Positions 25,137 through 33,486 of a stretch of DNA of 64,000 nucleotides are shown here, in pieces. Each line of letters begins with the position of its first letter. Position 1 is the first letter of the stretch. The stretch comes from JASLBX01 sp036374175 (GTDB lineage: Bacteria; Actinomycetota; Actinomycetes; Jiangellales; Jiangellaceae), in contig DASUUH010000072.1 of the NCBI GenBank assembly GCA_036374175.1, forward strand, positions 1 through 64,000, written 5' to 3'. The position numbers were made by a program, and so were the translations under genes. The notes under the pieces were generated by a model. The model was not told the origin of the DNA, did not search any database, and saw only the letters and a program-made list of their open reading frames with translations.

Positions 25137-25957
25137 CCACCTCCGATTCGGTGCGCCGGCGGTGCGGCGTGCTGGGCTCGCCGATATCGCACTCTCTCTC
25201 GCCGCTGCTGCACCGCGCCGCATACGAGCACCTGGGCCTGGACTGGTCGTATACGGCGCACGAGGTGCGTGAGGATGAACTCAGCGGATTCGTCGCCACC
25301 CTCGATCTGTCCTGGCGCGGCCTGTCGCTGACGATGCCGCTCAAACGAGTTGCCCTGGAGGTGGCGGCGCGGGCCAGCGACCTCGCCGTTCAGGTCGGTG
25401 CGGCCAACACACTGGTGCACGAGGAGGACGGGTCGTGGTCGGCGCACAATACCGATGTTCCGGGGTTGACCGCCGCGATCCAACGCCGCCGGCCGGGCGT
25501 GACCGAGGCCGCCTGCATCTGGGGTGGTGGCGCGACGGCGGCCAGTGCAGTGGCCGCCATCGCCCAACTGGGCGCCGCAGAGATCCACCTGCATGTCCGC
25601 GAGACCCGGCGGGCCGAGGCACCGCTCGCGGTTGCCCGGCGGCTGGGGATGCCTGTCGTGATCCTCGGGTGGCAGGTCGCCGAGCAATGCGCGGCCGCGG
25701 ACGTCGTCGTGTCCGCCGTCCCGGCAGGAGTCGCGGACCCGCTCGCCGAGCCGCTGGCCGATACCGCCGCACCGCACCGGTTGCTGTTCGACGTGGTCTA
25801 CGACCCGTGGCCGACACCGATCGCTGCCGCATGGGAGAAGCAGGGCGGCGCGGTGGCCAGTGGCTTGGACCTGCTCGTGCACCAGGCGGTCGGCCAACTC
25901 GCCTTAATGACCGGGCATGACGTGCCCCCGAGCCTGTTGCACGCGGCGATCCGGTGA
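25133..25957 (+). CDS. aroE: Shikimate dehydrogenase
   Basis: 274 residues; reduces 3-dehydroshikimate to shikimate with NADPH. The substrate-binding half starts CGVLGSPISHSLSPLLHRAAY; the catalytic lysine is in TMPLKR near residue 68 and VGAANTLV near residue 88. The cofactor half has WGGGATAASAV near residue 126, a slightly altered form of the usual GxGGxG/A loop. GTG start overlaps the mltG stop; its own stop overlaps the next GTG. First of five shikimate-pathway genes in this operon. Confidence 0.94.
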   Translation: MTTSDSVRRRCGVLGSPISHSLSPLLHRAAYEHLGLDWSYTAHEVREDELSGFVATLDLSWRGLSLTMPLKRVALEVAARASDLAVQVGAANTLVHEEDGSWSAHNTDVPGLTAAIQRRRPGVTEAACIWGGGATAASAVAAIAQLGAAEIHLHVRETRRAEAPLAVARRLGMPVVILGWQVAEQCAAADVVVSAVPAGVADPLAEPLADTAAPHRLLFDVVYDPWPTPIAAAWEKQGGAVASGLDLLVHQAVGQLALMTGHDVPPSLLHAAIR

Positions 25958-26643
25958 CCGTCGTCATAGTGGCTGCTGTCGGGATCGCCGCCGGGGCCGT
26001 GCTTCCGTGGGTCATCGCCCGCCTGCCAGATCGTCCGGCCGAAGCGGGGGAGTCTGCCCGGACTCCTTACCGGATCCTTGCCGAAGTGCCCAAGCTGGGC
26101 TGGTTCCTTAGCGCAGCGACGGCCCTCACGTGGGCGGCGGTGGCCGGCGGCGGGGTAGCACCGATGGCGGCCCTGCCGGCGTACTTGTACGTAATGTGGC
26201 TGGGCGTCGCCATGTCGTACGTCGACATTCGGGAGCACCGCCTGCCGGACTGGTTGACGTACTCGGCGTTTGCCGGCGCGGCACTCTTGCTCGCCGTGGC
26301 GGCCGGGGTAAACGGTGAATGGGAGGCCTACGGGCGCGCGTGGCTCAGTGCCGCCGTCATGACCGCCGGCTACTTCGTCCTGGCCATGCTGCGCCCCGGA
26401 GAGCTGGGTCTCGGTGACGTCAAACTGGCCGCGTCGCTCGGGCTGCTGGTCGGGTGGATCGGTTGGGGACACGTCATGCTCGGTGCGTTCGCGGGTTTCC
26501 TGCTCGGCGGAGTGTTCTCGCTTGTGCTGCTGACGACCGGACGGGCCACCCGGCGCAGCCAAATTCCATTCGGGCCGTTCATGCTGGCCGGTGCCCTCGT
26601 GGCGGTGGCCTGGGGGAGCACCATCCTGGCTGCCTACGCCTGA
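25954..26643 (+). CDS. A24-family prepilin peptidase-like membrane protease
   Basis: 229 residues, about six or seven transmembrane segments. The two aspartates of the A24 aspartic protease family are in YVDIREHRLPDWLTY (near residue 90) and the GxGD motif GLGDVKLA (near residue 152). The N-terminal zinc/methyltransferase domain of full-length PilD is missing, so this is the short actinobacterial type. It would cleave type IV pilin-like leader peptides; no pilin gene is in this window. The position between aroE and aroC is shared with Rv2551c in M. tuberculosis. Confidence 0.9.
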   Translation: MTVVIVAAVGIAAGAVLPWVIARLPDRPAEAGESARTPYRILAEVPKLGWFLSAATALTWAAVAGGGVAPMAALPAYLYVMWLGVAMSYVDIREHRLPDWLTYSAFAGAALLLAVAAGVNGEWEAYGRAWLSAAVMTAGYFVLAMLRPGELGLGDVKLAASLGLLVGWIGWGHVMLGAFAGFLLGGVFSLVLLTTGRATRRSQIPFGPFMLAGALVAVAWGSTILAAYA

Positions 26644-26686
26644 CCCCGACGCGGCTGATCAACACGACTGGGTGAAAGGATTGGGC

Positions 26687-27880
26687 ATGCTCCGATGGCT
26701 CACTGCGGGGGAGTCCCACGGTCCGGCCCTGATTGCGACGCTCGAAGGCCTGCCCGCTGGTGTCGAGATAACCACTCAAGCGGTGGCGGCCGCACTATCG
26801 CGCCGGCGGCTCGGTTACGGGCGGGGCGCCCGGATGACGTTCGAGCGGGACGAGGTCAGCTTCCTCGGCGGGGTGCGGCACGGGCGGACGCTCGGCGGAC
26901 CGATCGCCGTCCACATCGCCAACACCGAGTGGCCGAAGTGGGAGCAGGTGATGAATCCGGACCCGGTCGATCCCGCCGAACTCGAGGGGCTGGCGCGTAA
27001 CGCACCGCTCACCCGCCCGCGTCCCGGTCATGCTGATCTGGTGGGAATGCAGAAGTACGGGTTCGACGAGGCTCGCCCCGTACTCGAGCGGGCCAGCGCT
27101 CGCGAGACGGCCGCGCGAGTTGCGCTCGGTACCGTGGCGGCCGCATTTCTTGATCAGGCGGCGGGCATCCGGCTGGTCGCCCACACGGTGGCCGTGGGGA
27201 CGGTCTCTGCGCCGGCGGACGCCGTCCCAGTGCCGGAGGACGTCAACCGGCTCGACGACGATCCGCTGCGCTGTCTCGACCCTCAAGCAAGCGCCGCGAT
27301 GGTGGCCGAGGTCGACAAAGCACACGCCGAGGGCGACACGCTCGGCGGCATCGTCGAGGTCGTCGGCTACGGACTGCCGCCGGGGCTCGGCAGTCACGTG
27401 CACTGGGACCGCCGTCTGGATTCCCGGCTGGCAGGGGCGCTGATGGGCATCCAGGCCATCAAAGGTGTCGAAGTCGGCGACGGATTCGAGCTGGCCCGCA
27501 CGCGCGGATCGGCGGCTCACGACGAGATCGTCCCGTCGGAAGACGGGCCGCGGCGGGCGTCCGGCCGCTCCGGCGGCACGGAGGGCGGCATGTCCACCGG
27601 CGAGCTGCTGCGGGTGCGCGCGGCGATGAAACCGATCTCGACCGTTCCGCGTGCCCTGCGCACCATCGACACGGCGACGGGCGAGCCCGCCACTGCACAT
27701 CACCAGCGGTCCGACGTCTGCGCCGTGCCGGCTGCCGGCGTGGTCGCCGAGGCGGTGGTCGCGCTCGTGCTGGCCGACGCGGTGCTGGAGAAGTTCGGCG
27801 GCGACTCTGTGGCCGAGACCTCCCGAAACCGTCGCGCTTACCTCGATGCCCTGCCCGAGCCGCTGGCGGTGCGGACGTGA
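26687..27880 (+). CDS. aroC: Chorismate synthase
   Basis: 397 residues from the ATG at 26687, which has a GAAAGGA ribosome site; an earlier in-frame start would overlap the peptidase gene. The signatures of the family are clear: MLRWLTAGESHGPAL at the N-terminus, the RRRLGYGRGARM FMN/substrate loop near residue 40, RPGHADLVGMQKYGF near residue 110, and SGGTEGGMSTGE near residue 300. It needs reduced FMN and converts EPSP to chorismate, the branch point of aromatic amino acids, folate and menaquinone. The aroK GTG overlaps its stop. Confidence 0.97.
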   Translation: MLRWLTAGESHGPALIATLEGLPAGVEITTQAVAAALSRRRLGYGRGARMTFERDEVSFLGGVRHGRTLGGPIAVHIANTEWPKWEQVMNPDPVDPAELEGLARNAPLTRPRPGHADLVGMQKYGFDEARPVLERASARETAARVALGTVAAAFLDQAAGIRLVAHTVAVGTVSAPADAVPVPEDVNRLDDDPLRCLDPQASAAMVAEVDKAHAEGDTLGGIVEVVGYGLPPGLGSHVHWDRRLDSRLAGALMGIQAIKGVEVGDGFELARTRGSAAHDEIVPSEDGPRRASGRSGGTEGGMSTGELLRVRAAMKPISTVPRALRTIDTATGEPATAHHQRSDVCAVPAAGVVAEAVVALVLADAVLEKFGGDSVAETSRNRRAYLDALPEPLAVRT

Positions 27881-28377
27881 ATCGGCAGGTAGTGATCGTC
27901 GGGCCGCCGGGTGCCGGCAAGACCACCGTCGGCCGGCTGTTGGCCGGCAAACTCGGCGGTCACCTGCGTGACACCGACGCGGACGTCGAGCGCACCGCCG
28001 GCAAGCCGATCAGTGACATCTTCATCGAAGACGGCGAGGCGGCGTTCCGGGGACTCGAACGCACTGCCGTCGCCGCCGCCCTCGACGAGCATGACGGGGT
28101 CGTCGCGCTAGGTGGGGGAGCCGTGCTTGACCCGGGAACCCGCGAGCTGCTGTCCACCCGCCGCGTGGTGTTCCTCGACGTGGGCCTGGCTGACGCCGCC
28201 TCGCGAGTCGGGCTCAACCGCGACCGGCCGCTGCTGATCGCCAACCCGCGTGCCCAGTTGAAGAAGCTGATGGACGAGCGCCGGCCGCTGTACCAGCAGG
28301 TGGCGACGATCACGGTGGTCACGTCCGGGCGCACGCCGGAAGAGGTGGCCGACGAGGTGCTTGGTCATGTCGACTGA
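27877..28377 (+). CDS. aroK: Shikimate kinase
   Basis: 166 residues. P-loop GPPGAGKTTVGR near residue 10, the shikimate-binding DTDADVE near residue 32 and FRGLER near residue 55, the GGGAVL motif near residue 78, and the lid NRDRPLL near residue 112. It phosphorylates the 3-hydroxyl of shikimate using ATP. GTG start in GTGA overlap with aroC; the aroB ATG lies 11 bases inside its 3' end. Confidence 0.96.
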   Translation: MNRQVVIVGPPGAGKTTVGRLLAGKLGGHLRDTDADVERTAGKPISDIFIEDGEAAFRGLERTAVAAALDEHDGVVALGGGAVLDPGTRELLSTRRVVFLDVGLADAASRVGLNRDRPLLIANPRAQLKKLMDERRPLYQQVATITVVTSGRTPEEVADEVLGHVD

Positions 28378-29449
28378 GCCGACGCGCATCACGGTGGGCG
28401 GCGAGCGCTCCTACCAGGTCGTGGTCGGAACAGACCTGCGGAGCGAACTGCCGGCAATGCTGGGCGAGGCCGCCATGCGGGTCGCCGTCATCTGCTCGCA
28501 GGGGCTTCGCGCCACCGGACAAGCGGTCCTGGACAGCCTGCGCGCGGGCGGTTACGAGGCATACGTCATCGACGTCCCCGACGCCGAGGGCGCCAAGACA
28601 GCCGAGGTCGCCGCGTCGTGCTGGTCGGCGCTGGGACAGATGGGCATGACCCGCTCCGATGCCATCGTCGGCGTCGGAGGCGGCGCCACCACCGACCTGG
28701 CCGGGTTCGTGGCCGCGACCTGGCTTCGAGGGGTGCGGTGCGTCTTGATGCCGACGACTGTGCTGGGCATGGTTGATGCTGCCGTGGGCGGCAAGACCGG
28801 CATCAACACCGGCGAGGGCAAAAATCTTGTCGGCGCCTTCTACCTACCAGCCGGCGTCGTTTGTGATCTGGCCACGCTCGAGTCGCTGCCCAGGAATGAG
28901 TACGTCACCGGGCTGGCAGAGGTGGTCAAGGCCGGATTCATCGCCGATCCGACAATTCTGGATCTCATCGAATCCGACCCGGCGGGGGCCGCGGACCCGG
29001 GCGGACCGCACACCCGCGAGCTGATCGAGCGTTCGGTGCGGATGAAGGCGGAGATAGTAGCCGCCGACCTCCGCGAATCCGGACTGCGCGAGATTCTCAA
29101 CTACGGGCACACTCTCGGCCACGCGATAGAGAAGGTCGAACGGTACCGGTGGCGGCACGGCGCGGCGATTTCGGTCGGGATGGTTTTCGCCGCCGAGTTG
29201 GGCCGGGTGGCCGGCCGACTCGACGACGGCACCGCTGACCGGCATCGGGCCATCCTGGCATCGCTCGGCCTGCCAACCGCGTACCCGGCCGAGGCGTGGC
29301 CTGAACTGCTCGACGCGATGCGCGTGGACAAGAAGGCTCGAGGTGCAACCCTGCGTTTCGTCGTCCTGGACGGATTGGCCAAGCCAGGGATACTGGAGGG
29401 CCCGGAACCTCAGTTGCTGATGGCCGCCTACTCCGCGATCTCGCACTAG
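28367..29449 (+). CDS. aroB: 3-dehydroquinate synthase
   Basis: 360 residues from ATG 28367 (a TTG at 28361 is also in frame). It converts DAHP to 3-dehydroquinate, the second step of the shikimate pathway, with NAD and a divalent metal. Visible: the NAD loop GGGATTDLAGFVAATWLRG near residue 105, the PTTVLGMVDAAVGGKTGIN block near residue 129, metal ligands in GLAEVVKAG (Glu) near 183 and NYGHTLGHAIE (His) near 245, and RHGAAISVGM (His) near 260. The coding start overlaps aroK. Confidence 0.97.
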   Translation: MSTEPTRITVGGERSYQVVVGTDLRSELPAMLGEAAMRVAVICSQGLRATGQAVLDSLRAGGYEAYVIDVPDAEGAKTAEVAASCWSALGQMGMTRSDAIVGVGGGATTDLAGFVAATWLRGVRCVLMPTTVLGMVDAAVGGKTGINTGEGKNLVGAFYLPAGVVCDLATLESLPRNEYVTGLAEVVKAGFIADPTILDLIESDPAGAADPGGPHTRELIERSVRMKAEIVAADLRESGLREILNYGHTLGHAIEKVERYRWRHGAAISVGMVFAAELGRVAGRLDDGTADRHRAILASLGLPTAYPAEAWPELLDAMRVDKKARGATLRFVVLDGLAKPGILEGPEPQLLMAAYSAISH

Positions 29450-29458
29450 GAGCTGCAC

Positions 29459-29899
29459 ATGACCCGCGTGTTGGTGCTCAATGGGCCGAACCTGGCGCGC
29501 CTTGGCATCCGTGAACCAGATGTGTACGGATCTACGAACTTCAACGATCTGGTCAAGCAATGCCAGGAGACCGGGCGCGAGCTTGGGCTCGATGTCGATG
29601 TGCGGCAGACCGACGACGAGGCGGAGTTGGTCCGGTGGCTCCACGAGGCCGCCGATGCGAGTGCTCCCGTTGTGCTGAACCCGGCCGCGTTCACCCATTA
29701 CTCGTACTCCGTGCGCGACGCCTGCGCCCAACTGACCGCACCGCTCGTCGAGGTGCACCTCAGCAATCCGGCGGCCCGGGAGTCGTTCCGGCACACCAGC
29801 GTGATCGCCGGCGTCGCCACCGGCACGATCGCCGGGTTCGGCGCCGAGTCCTACCTGCTCGCCCTCCGCGCCGTCGCCAGGCTGGTGGCCGACCGATGA
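29459..29899 (+). CDS. aroQ: Type II 3-dehydroquinate dehydratase
   Basis: 146 residues; dehydrates 3-dehydroquinate to 3-dehydroshikimate. The type II signatures are present: LNGPNLARLGIREPDVYG near residue 7 (catalytic arginine and the lid tyrosine), VRQTDDEAELVRWLHEA near residue 45, LNPAAFTHYSYSVRDA near residue 73, and EVHLSNPAARESFRHTS near residue 97 (catalytic histidine). Nine bases separate it from aroB, and the next gene's ATG overlaps its stop. Confidence 0.96.
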   Translation: MTRVLVLNGPNLARLGIREPDVYGSTNFNDLVKQCQETGRELGLDVDVRQTDDEAELVRWLHEAADASAPVVLNPAAFTHYSYSVRDACAQLTAPLVEVHLSNPAARESFRHTSVIAGVATGTIAGFGAESYLLALRAVARLVADR

Positions 29900-30405
29900 G
29901 TCACGCCATTCGCGCGGCGTCCGCAGCCGATGTCGATGCGATGGCCGAAGTGTGGGTGCTGGCCGACGGCAAGCGCCGGGCCGACATCGGACTGCCCGCC
30001 ACGACCTCGATCGAGCAGGCCCGTCACCTCGTCGTCGACCGGCTCAGCCGCGCAGGGAGCTTTCCCGTCGTGGCCCGCGCCGGCGATCAGGTGATCGCCA
30101 TGGCGATCGGTGTACCGGCGCGCGTCGACGACGGCGCGGGGTCCGAACCGATCCCGGAACTGCTGCACGTCTCGCTCGTCGCCGTCGTGCCGACCGCGTG
30201 GGGCCGCAGGCTGGCGTTGAAGGTGCTGATGACACTTCTGGATGACGCGCGGCTCGCGGGTTTCACCGCGGCGCAGGCGTGGACGCACGAGTCCAACGCC
30301 CGGGCTATCGCGCTGTACGAGCGCCTCGGCTTCTCACGAACCGGCCGGATGAAGGTCGACATCCACGGCGAAGTGATCGCGCACTGGCACCGGACCCTGA
30401 CCTGA
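29896..30405 (+). CDS. GNAT-family N-acetyltransferase
   Basis: 169 residues. Acetyl-CoA-binding motif A is LHVSLVAVVPTAWGRRLALKVLMTLL near residue 95, where the usual Q/RxxGxG/A is partly changed to TAWGRRLA, and motif B is AWTHESNARAIALYERLGFSRTG near 130-152. It should transfer an acetyl group from acetyl-CoA to a small molecule or protein; the acceptor is unknown. Its ATG overlaps the aroQ stop (ATGA), so it is translated with the shikimate genes; it is not part of the usual aroQ-pepQ gene order. Confidence 0.88.
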   Translation: MSHAIRAASAADVDAMAEVWVLADGKRRADIGLPATTSIEQARHLVVDRLSRAGSFPVVARAGDQVIAMAIGVPARVDDGAGSEPIPELLHVSLVAVVPTAWGRRLALKVLMTLLDDARLAGFTAAQAWTHESNARAIALYERLGFSRTGRMKVDIHGEVIAHWHRTLT

Positions 30406-30464
30406 CGAGTGCGATGTACTTGCTGCACGCCTTTGGCGCGCGGCGCGCGCAACCGCCGGCCACG

Positions 30465-30470
30465 TACCCT
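30465..30470 (+). promoter_or_regulatory. Possible -10 box for leaderless pepQ
   Basis: TACCCT ends eight bases before the GTG at 30479. No ribosome site precedes that codon, consistent with a leaderless message starting the pepQ-efp-nusB transcript. Confidence 0.45.
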
Positions 30471-30478
30471 TGTGTCTC

Positions 30479-31573
30479 GTGCCCGAAATCCACGCTCAGC
30501 GTCGTCGCCGCCTGGCTGCCGCCGTCCAGCAGACCGGTGTCGACGCCGCCCTGATCACCCGCCTGGTCAACGTCCGGTACTTGACCGGCCTGGCCAGCAG
30601 CAACGCCGCCGTCCTGATCCGGCCCGACGGCGGCGCAGTGCTGGCGACCGACAGCCGGTACGTGACCGCAGCCAGGCAGATCGCTCCCGACATCGAGATC
30701 GCGTTAGAGCGAACTGTCGCGACGTCGCTGGCCGCACGAGCGGCCGGCGGTGGGACGATCAGGCTGGGGATCGAGGAACACGACGTGACGCTCGCGCTGG
30801 CCGAGGCGATCGGCAAAGCTGCGGACCAGGTCGAACTCGTCCACCTGGGCCGGCCGGTGGAGGATCTGCGCATCGCGAAGGACGACGACGAGCTGGCGAT
30901 GATCCGTGAAGCGTGCGCGATCTCGTGCCGGGCGCTCGAGTACCTCTACGCTGCCGGTGGCTTCGCCGGGCGGACGGAGAAGGAGATCGCTCGTGATCTC
31001 GAGAACCGGATGTTCGGCCATGGAGCCGACGGGCCGGCCTTCGAGACCATCGTCGCGTCCGGGCCCAACAGCGCGATCCCGCACCACCGGCCCACCGATC
31101 GTGCCGTCGAGCGCGGCGACTTCCTGAAGATCGACTTCGGCGCCTTGTACCGCGGATACCACGCCGACTGCACCAGAACGTCGGTGGTGGGCGCGCAGCC
31201 GACGGAGTGGCAACGCGAGGTTTACGAGCTGGTCGCGACAGCTCAGCAGGCAGGCCGGGCGGCCCTGGCGCCAGGCGTGGAGTACGCGGCCGTCGATCGC
31301 GCGGCCCGCGAGCTGATCAAGGCGGCCGGCTACGGCGAACATTTCGGCCACGGGACCGGGCACGGCGTGGGGTTGGAGATCCACGAGGCCCCGACGATTG
31401 GCTACTCGGCAGAGGGTAAACTCGTCGATCGCACTTCCGTCACCGTCGAACCTGGCGTCTATGTACCCGGTCGAGGCGGTGTCCGCATCGAGGACACTCT
31501 CGTCGTCCGCGACGGTGCGGATCCGGAACTGCTCACCACGACGACCAAGGACCTGCTCGTTCTCGACGCATAG
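30479..31573 (+). CDS. pepQ: Xaa-Pro aminopeptidase/dipeptidase, M24B family
   Basis: 364 residues from GTG 30479 (an in-frame TTG at 30470 is an alternative). N-terminal creatinase-like domain (about 1-125) followed by the pita-bread M24 catalytic domain. Metal ligands are all present: two aspartates in KIDFGALYRGYHADCTR, a histidine in GHGTGHGVGLEIHE, and glutamates in VTVEPGVY and RIEDTL. It removes residues next to proline from peptides. The place directly before efp, whose product helps the ribosome through proline runs, is conserved in actinobacteria. Confidence 0.92.
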   Translation: MPEIHAQRRRRLAAAVQQTGVDAALITRLVNVRYLTGLASSNAAVLIRPDGGAVLATDSRYVTAARQIAPDIEIALERTVATSLAARAAGGGTIRLGIEEHDVTLALAEAIGKAADQVELVHLGRPVEDLRIAKDDDELAMIREACAISCRALEYLYAAGGFAGRTEKEIARDLENRMFGHGADGPAFETIVASGPNSAIPHHRPTDRAVERGDFLKIDFGALYRGYHADCTRTSVVGAQPTEWQREVYELVATAQQAGRAALAPGVEYAAVDRAARELIKAAGYGEHFGHGTGHGVGLEIHEAPTIGYSAEGKLVDRTSVTVEPGVYVPGRGGVRIEDTLVVRDGADPELLTTTTKDLLVLDA

Positions 31574-31597
31574 GCGAGCCTAACCTTAAGAAAGCGC

Positions 31598-32158
31598 ATG
31601 GCTACAACCAACGACCTGAAGAACGGCCTGGTACTCAACCTCGACGGCCAGCTGTGGACCGTCATCGACTTCCAGCACGTCAAGCCCGGCAAGGGCGGCG
31701 CGTTCGTGCGTACCAAACTCAAGAACGTGCTGTCCGGCAAAGTCGTGGACAAGACCTTCAACGCTGGGGTGAAAGTAGACACTGCGACGGTTGACAGGCG
31801 CGAGATGACGTACCTGTACCGCGACGGCAACGACTTCGTCTTCATGGACACCCAGTCGTACGACCAGCTGTACGTGCCACAGTCCGTCGTCGGCGACGCC
31901 GAGCACTTCATGCTGGAGAACCAGGACGCCATTGTCGGCCTGCACGAGGGCACGGCGCTGTTCGTCGAACTCCCGGCGTCGGTCGTCCTGACCATCGATT
32001 ACACCGAACCGGGCCTGCAGGGTGACCGGTCCAGCGGCGGCACCAAACCGGCCCGCCTGGACACCGGATACGAGATTCAGGTGCCGTTGTTCATCACCAC
32101 CGGCGAGAAGGTCAAGGTCGACACCCGCGACGGCTCGTACCTCGGCCGAGCGTCCTAA
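31598..32158 (+). CDS. efp: Translation elongation factor P
   Basis: 186 residues with the three beta-barrel domains of EF-P. The KOW-like domain I carries the tip lysine in VKPGKGGAFVRTKLKN near residue 33, the site modified in other bacteria; domain III ends with the family signature IQVPLFITTGEKVKVDTRDGSYLGR. EF-P enters between the P and E sites and relieves stalling at polyproline. It sits 24 bases after pepQ and seven before nusB. Confidence 0.97.
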   Translation: MATTNDLKNGLVLNLDGQLWTVIDFQHVKPGKGGAFVRTKLKNVLSGKVVDKTFNAGVKVDTATVDRREMTYLYRDGNDFVFMDTQSYDQLYVPQSVVGDAEHFMLENQDAIVGLHEGTALFVELPASVVLTIDYTEPGLQGDRSSGGTKPARLDTGYEIQVPLFITTGEKVKVDTRDGSYLGRAS

Positions 32159-32165
32159 GGCCGGC

Positions 32166-32576
32166 ATGGCTGCCCGCACCAAGGCCCGCAAGCGGGCGCT
32201 CGACATCCTGTTCGAGGCCGAGATGCAGAGCATCGAGGTGTCGGTGACGCTTGCTCGGCGCCTGACGGCCGCCGATCCGCCGCTGAACGATTACACGGTC
32301 GCGCTGGTCGAAGGGATCATCGCGCACCGCGACCGGATCGACGAGCTGCTCTCGACCTATGCCGTGGACTGGACGCTGAATCGGATGCCCGCCGTCGACC
32401 GGAACGTCCTGCGGATCGGTGTGTACGAGATTCTCTACCGCGACGACGTGCCGGACGCGGTCGCGATCAGTGAGGCGGTCAACCTGGCCCGTGATCTGTC
32501 CACCGAGGAGTCACCGGGCTTCGTCAACGGCCTGCTCGGCAGGATCGCGCAGGTCAAGCCCAGCCTCTCTGCTTGA
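32166..32576 (+). CDS. nusB: Transcription antitermination protein NusB
   Basis: 136 residues, all-helical NusB fold (KARKRALDILFEAEMQS at the start; the late VLRIGVYEILYRDDVPDAVAISEAVNLAR block is diagnostic). It binds boxA RNA with S10 in rRNA antitermination. ATG 32166 chosen; an earlier in-frame reading would run through efp in another frame. Its last 23 bases overlap, on the opposite strand, the end of a broken DUF559-type gene. Confidence 0.95.
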   Translation: MAARTKARKRALDILFEAEMQSIEVSVTLARRLTAADPPLNDYTVALVEGIIAHRDRIDELLSTYAVDWTLNRMPAVDRNVLRIGVYEILYRDDVPDAVAISEAVNLARDLSTEESPGFVNGLLGRIAQVKPSLSA

Positions 32577-33326
32577 GCGTGCGCCGCACCATGTCGACGA
32601 CCCAGTCCGGCCGTTCGGTGATCTGCCGCCAGGTAAAGCGCAACACGACGTAACCGGCGGAGGCGAACTCGTCGTAGCGCTGAGTGTCGATCTCGAGCCG
32701 GGTTGTCGTGCCGTGGTTGAGCACGCTGTCGGCCTCGATGACCACGCGGCTGGCGGCGTGCCCGAGATCCGGATGCCAGATGTCGCCCGTGGAGACCTTG
32801 ATCGGAAACTGCGGCTCGAAGATCGGCCAGCCGGCTGCACAGAGCGGGCCGCGGAGCGCGGACTCCATGACCGAAGCTGGGCGCTCGTCCGCCCAGTGCA
32901 CGACAGTGCGCACGCGGCCACTCTTCGGGCCGCGCAGTTCGGCCGCGGCCTTGACTAGGTCGTCGCGGTCGGCTTTGTGGTAGCGCAGTGTGCTGTCGGC
33001 GACCGCGAGAGCGTCCGGAATCGGGCAGTCGCGTGCGCAGTCGAGCACCGTGCGGACGACATCGGTGACGCCGCCGGTGATCTGCTCCGGCGGAATGTCA
33101 AGCCGTGATGCTGCGCCGCGCTCAGATGCGAGAGCGTCCCGTGCAAAGCTGCGGCTACGCCGTAGTGAGGCGCGGACGCCGCGACCCGGTAAACGCCTCG
33201 CCCGGCACGCTTGACCCGACCGGTGCCGAGCGCCGCCGCAAGCTGTCGATCTGTGACGTACATCCGCAATTGAGACCAGGTCGCGACCCCACCGGGCACC
33301 TGGAGAAGGAGATCTTCAACGTCCAC
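32554..33326 (-). pseudogene. Broken DUF559/AbiEi-type protein gene (internal deletion and frameshift)
   Basis: Two minus-strand pieces in different frames make up one recognisable protein. From the GTG at 33326 the first piece gives the AbiEi-like winged-helix start (GVATWSQLRMYVTDRQLAAAL, AGRGVYRVA, SHLSAAQHHGL). After HHGL the match moves to another frame, which continues DIPPEQITGGVTDVVRTVLDCARD and then the intact DUF559 Vsr-like nuclease region (DIWHPDLG, VVIEADS, YVVLRFTWRQI) to the stop at 32554. Relatives have about 35 extra residues at the junction, so a deletion that also shifts frame is the simplest account. The second piece could still be made alone from the GTG at 33048, but a full protein cannot. 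Confidence 0.75.
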
Positions 33327-33366
33327 GGGAAGGCAGTCTGCCCACGACCGCGACTGCTGGGAAGTG

Positions 33367-33454
33367 CAAGATCATGCTGCGGCCGGAGAAAGGCCCCGAT
33401 TGGCCCGGCAAATGGGACGGATCGACCACTTACTCCGGCCGCAGCATGATCTTG
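33367..33454. repeat. Perfect inverted repeat, 22-base arms, 44-base spacer
   Basis: The left arm (33367-33388, CAAGATCATGCTGC then GGCCGGAG) is the exact reverse complement of the right arm (33433-33454). It lies 33 bases after the ktrA stop on the minus strand and 41 bases before the start of the broken DUF559 gene. As RNA it forms a 22-pair stem, so it may end the ktrB-ktrA transcript. There is no T-tract, and the arm length suggests a palindromic element rather than a classic terminator. Confidence 0.85.
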
Positions 33455-33486
33455 GTGACGAGAGGGACGGCCGCCCGCTCAAACGA

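Noticed and set aside
33327..33486. A small gene between the broken DUF559 gene and ktrA
   Set aside because: The only frames here cross the inverted repeat, lack ribosome sites and show no coding character.
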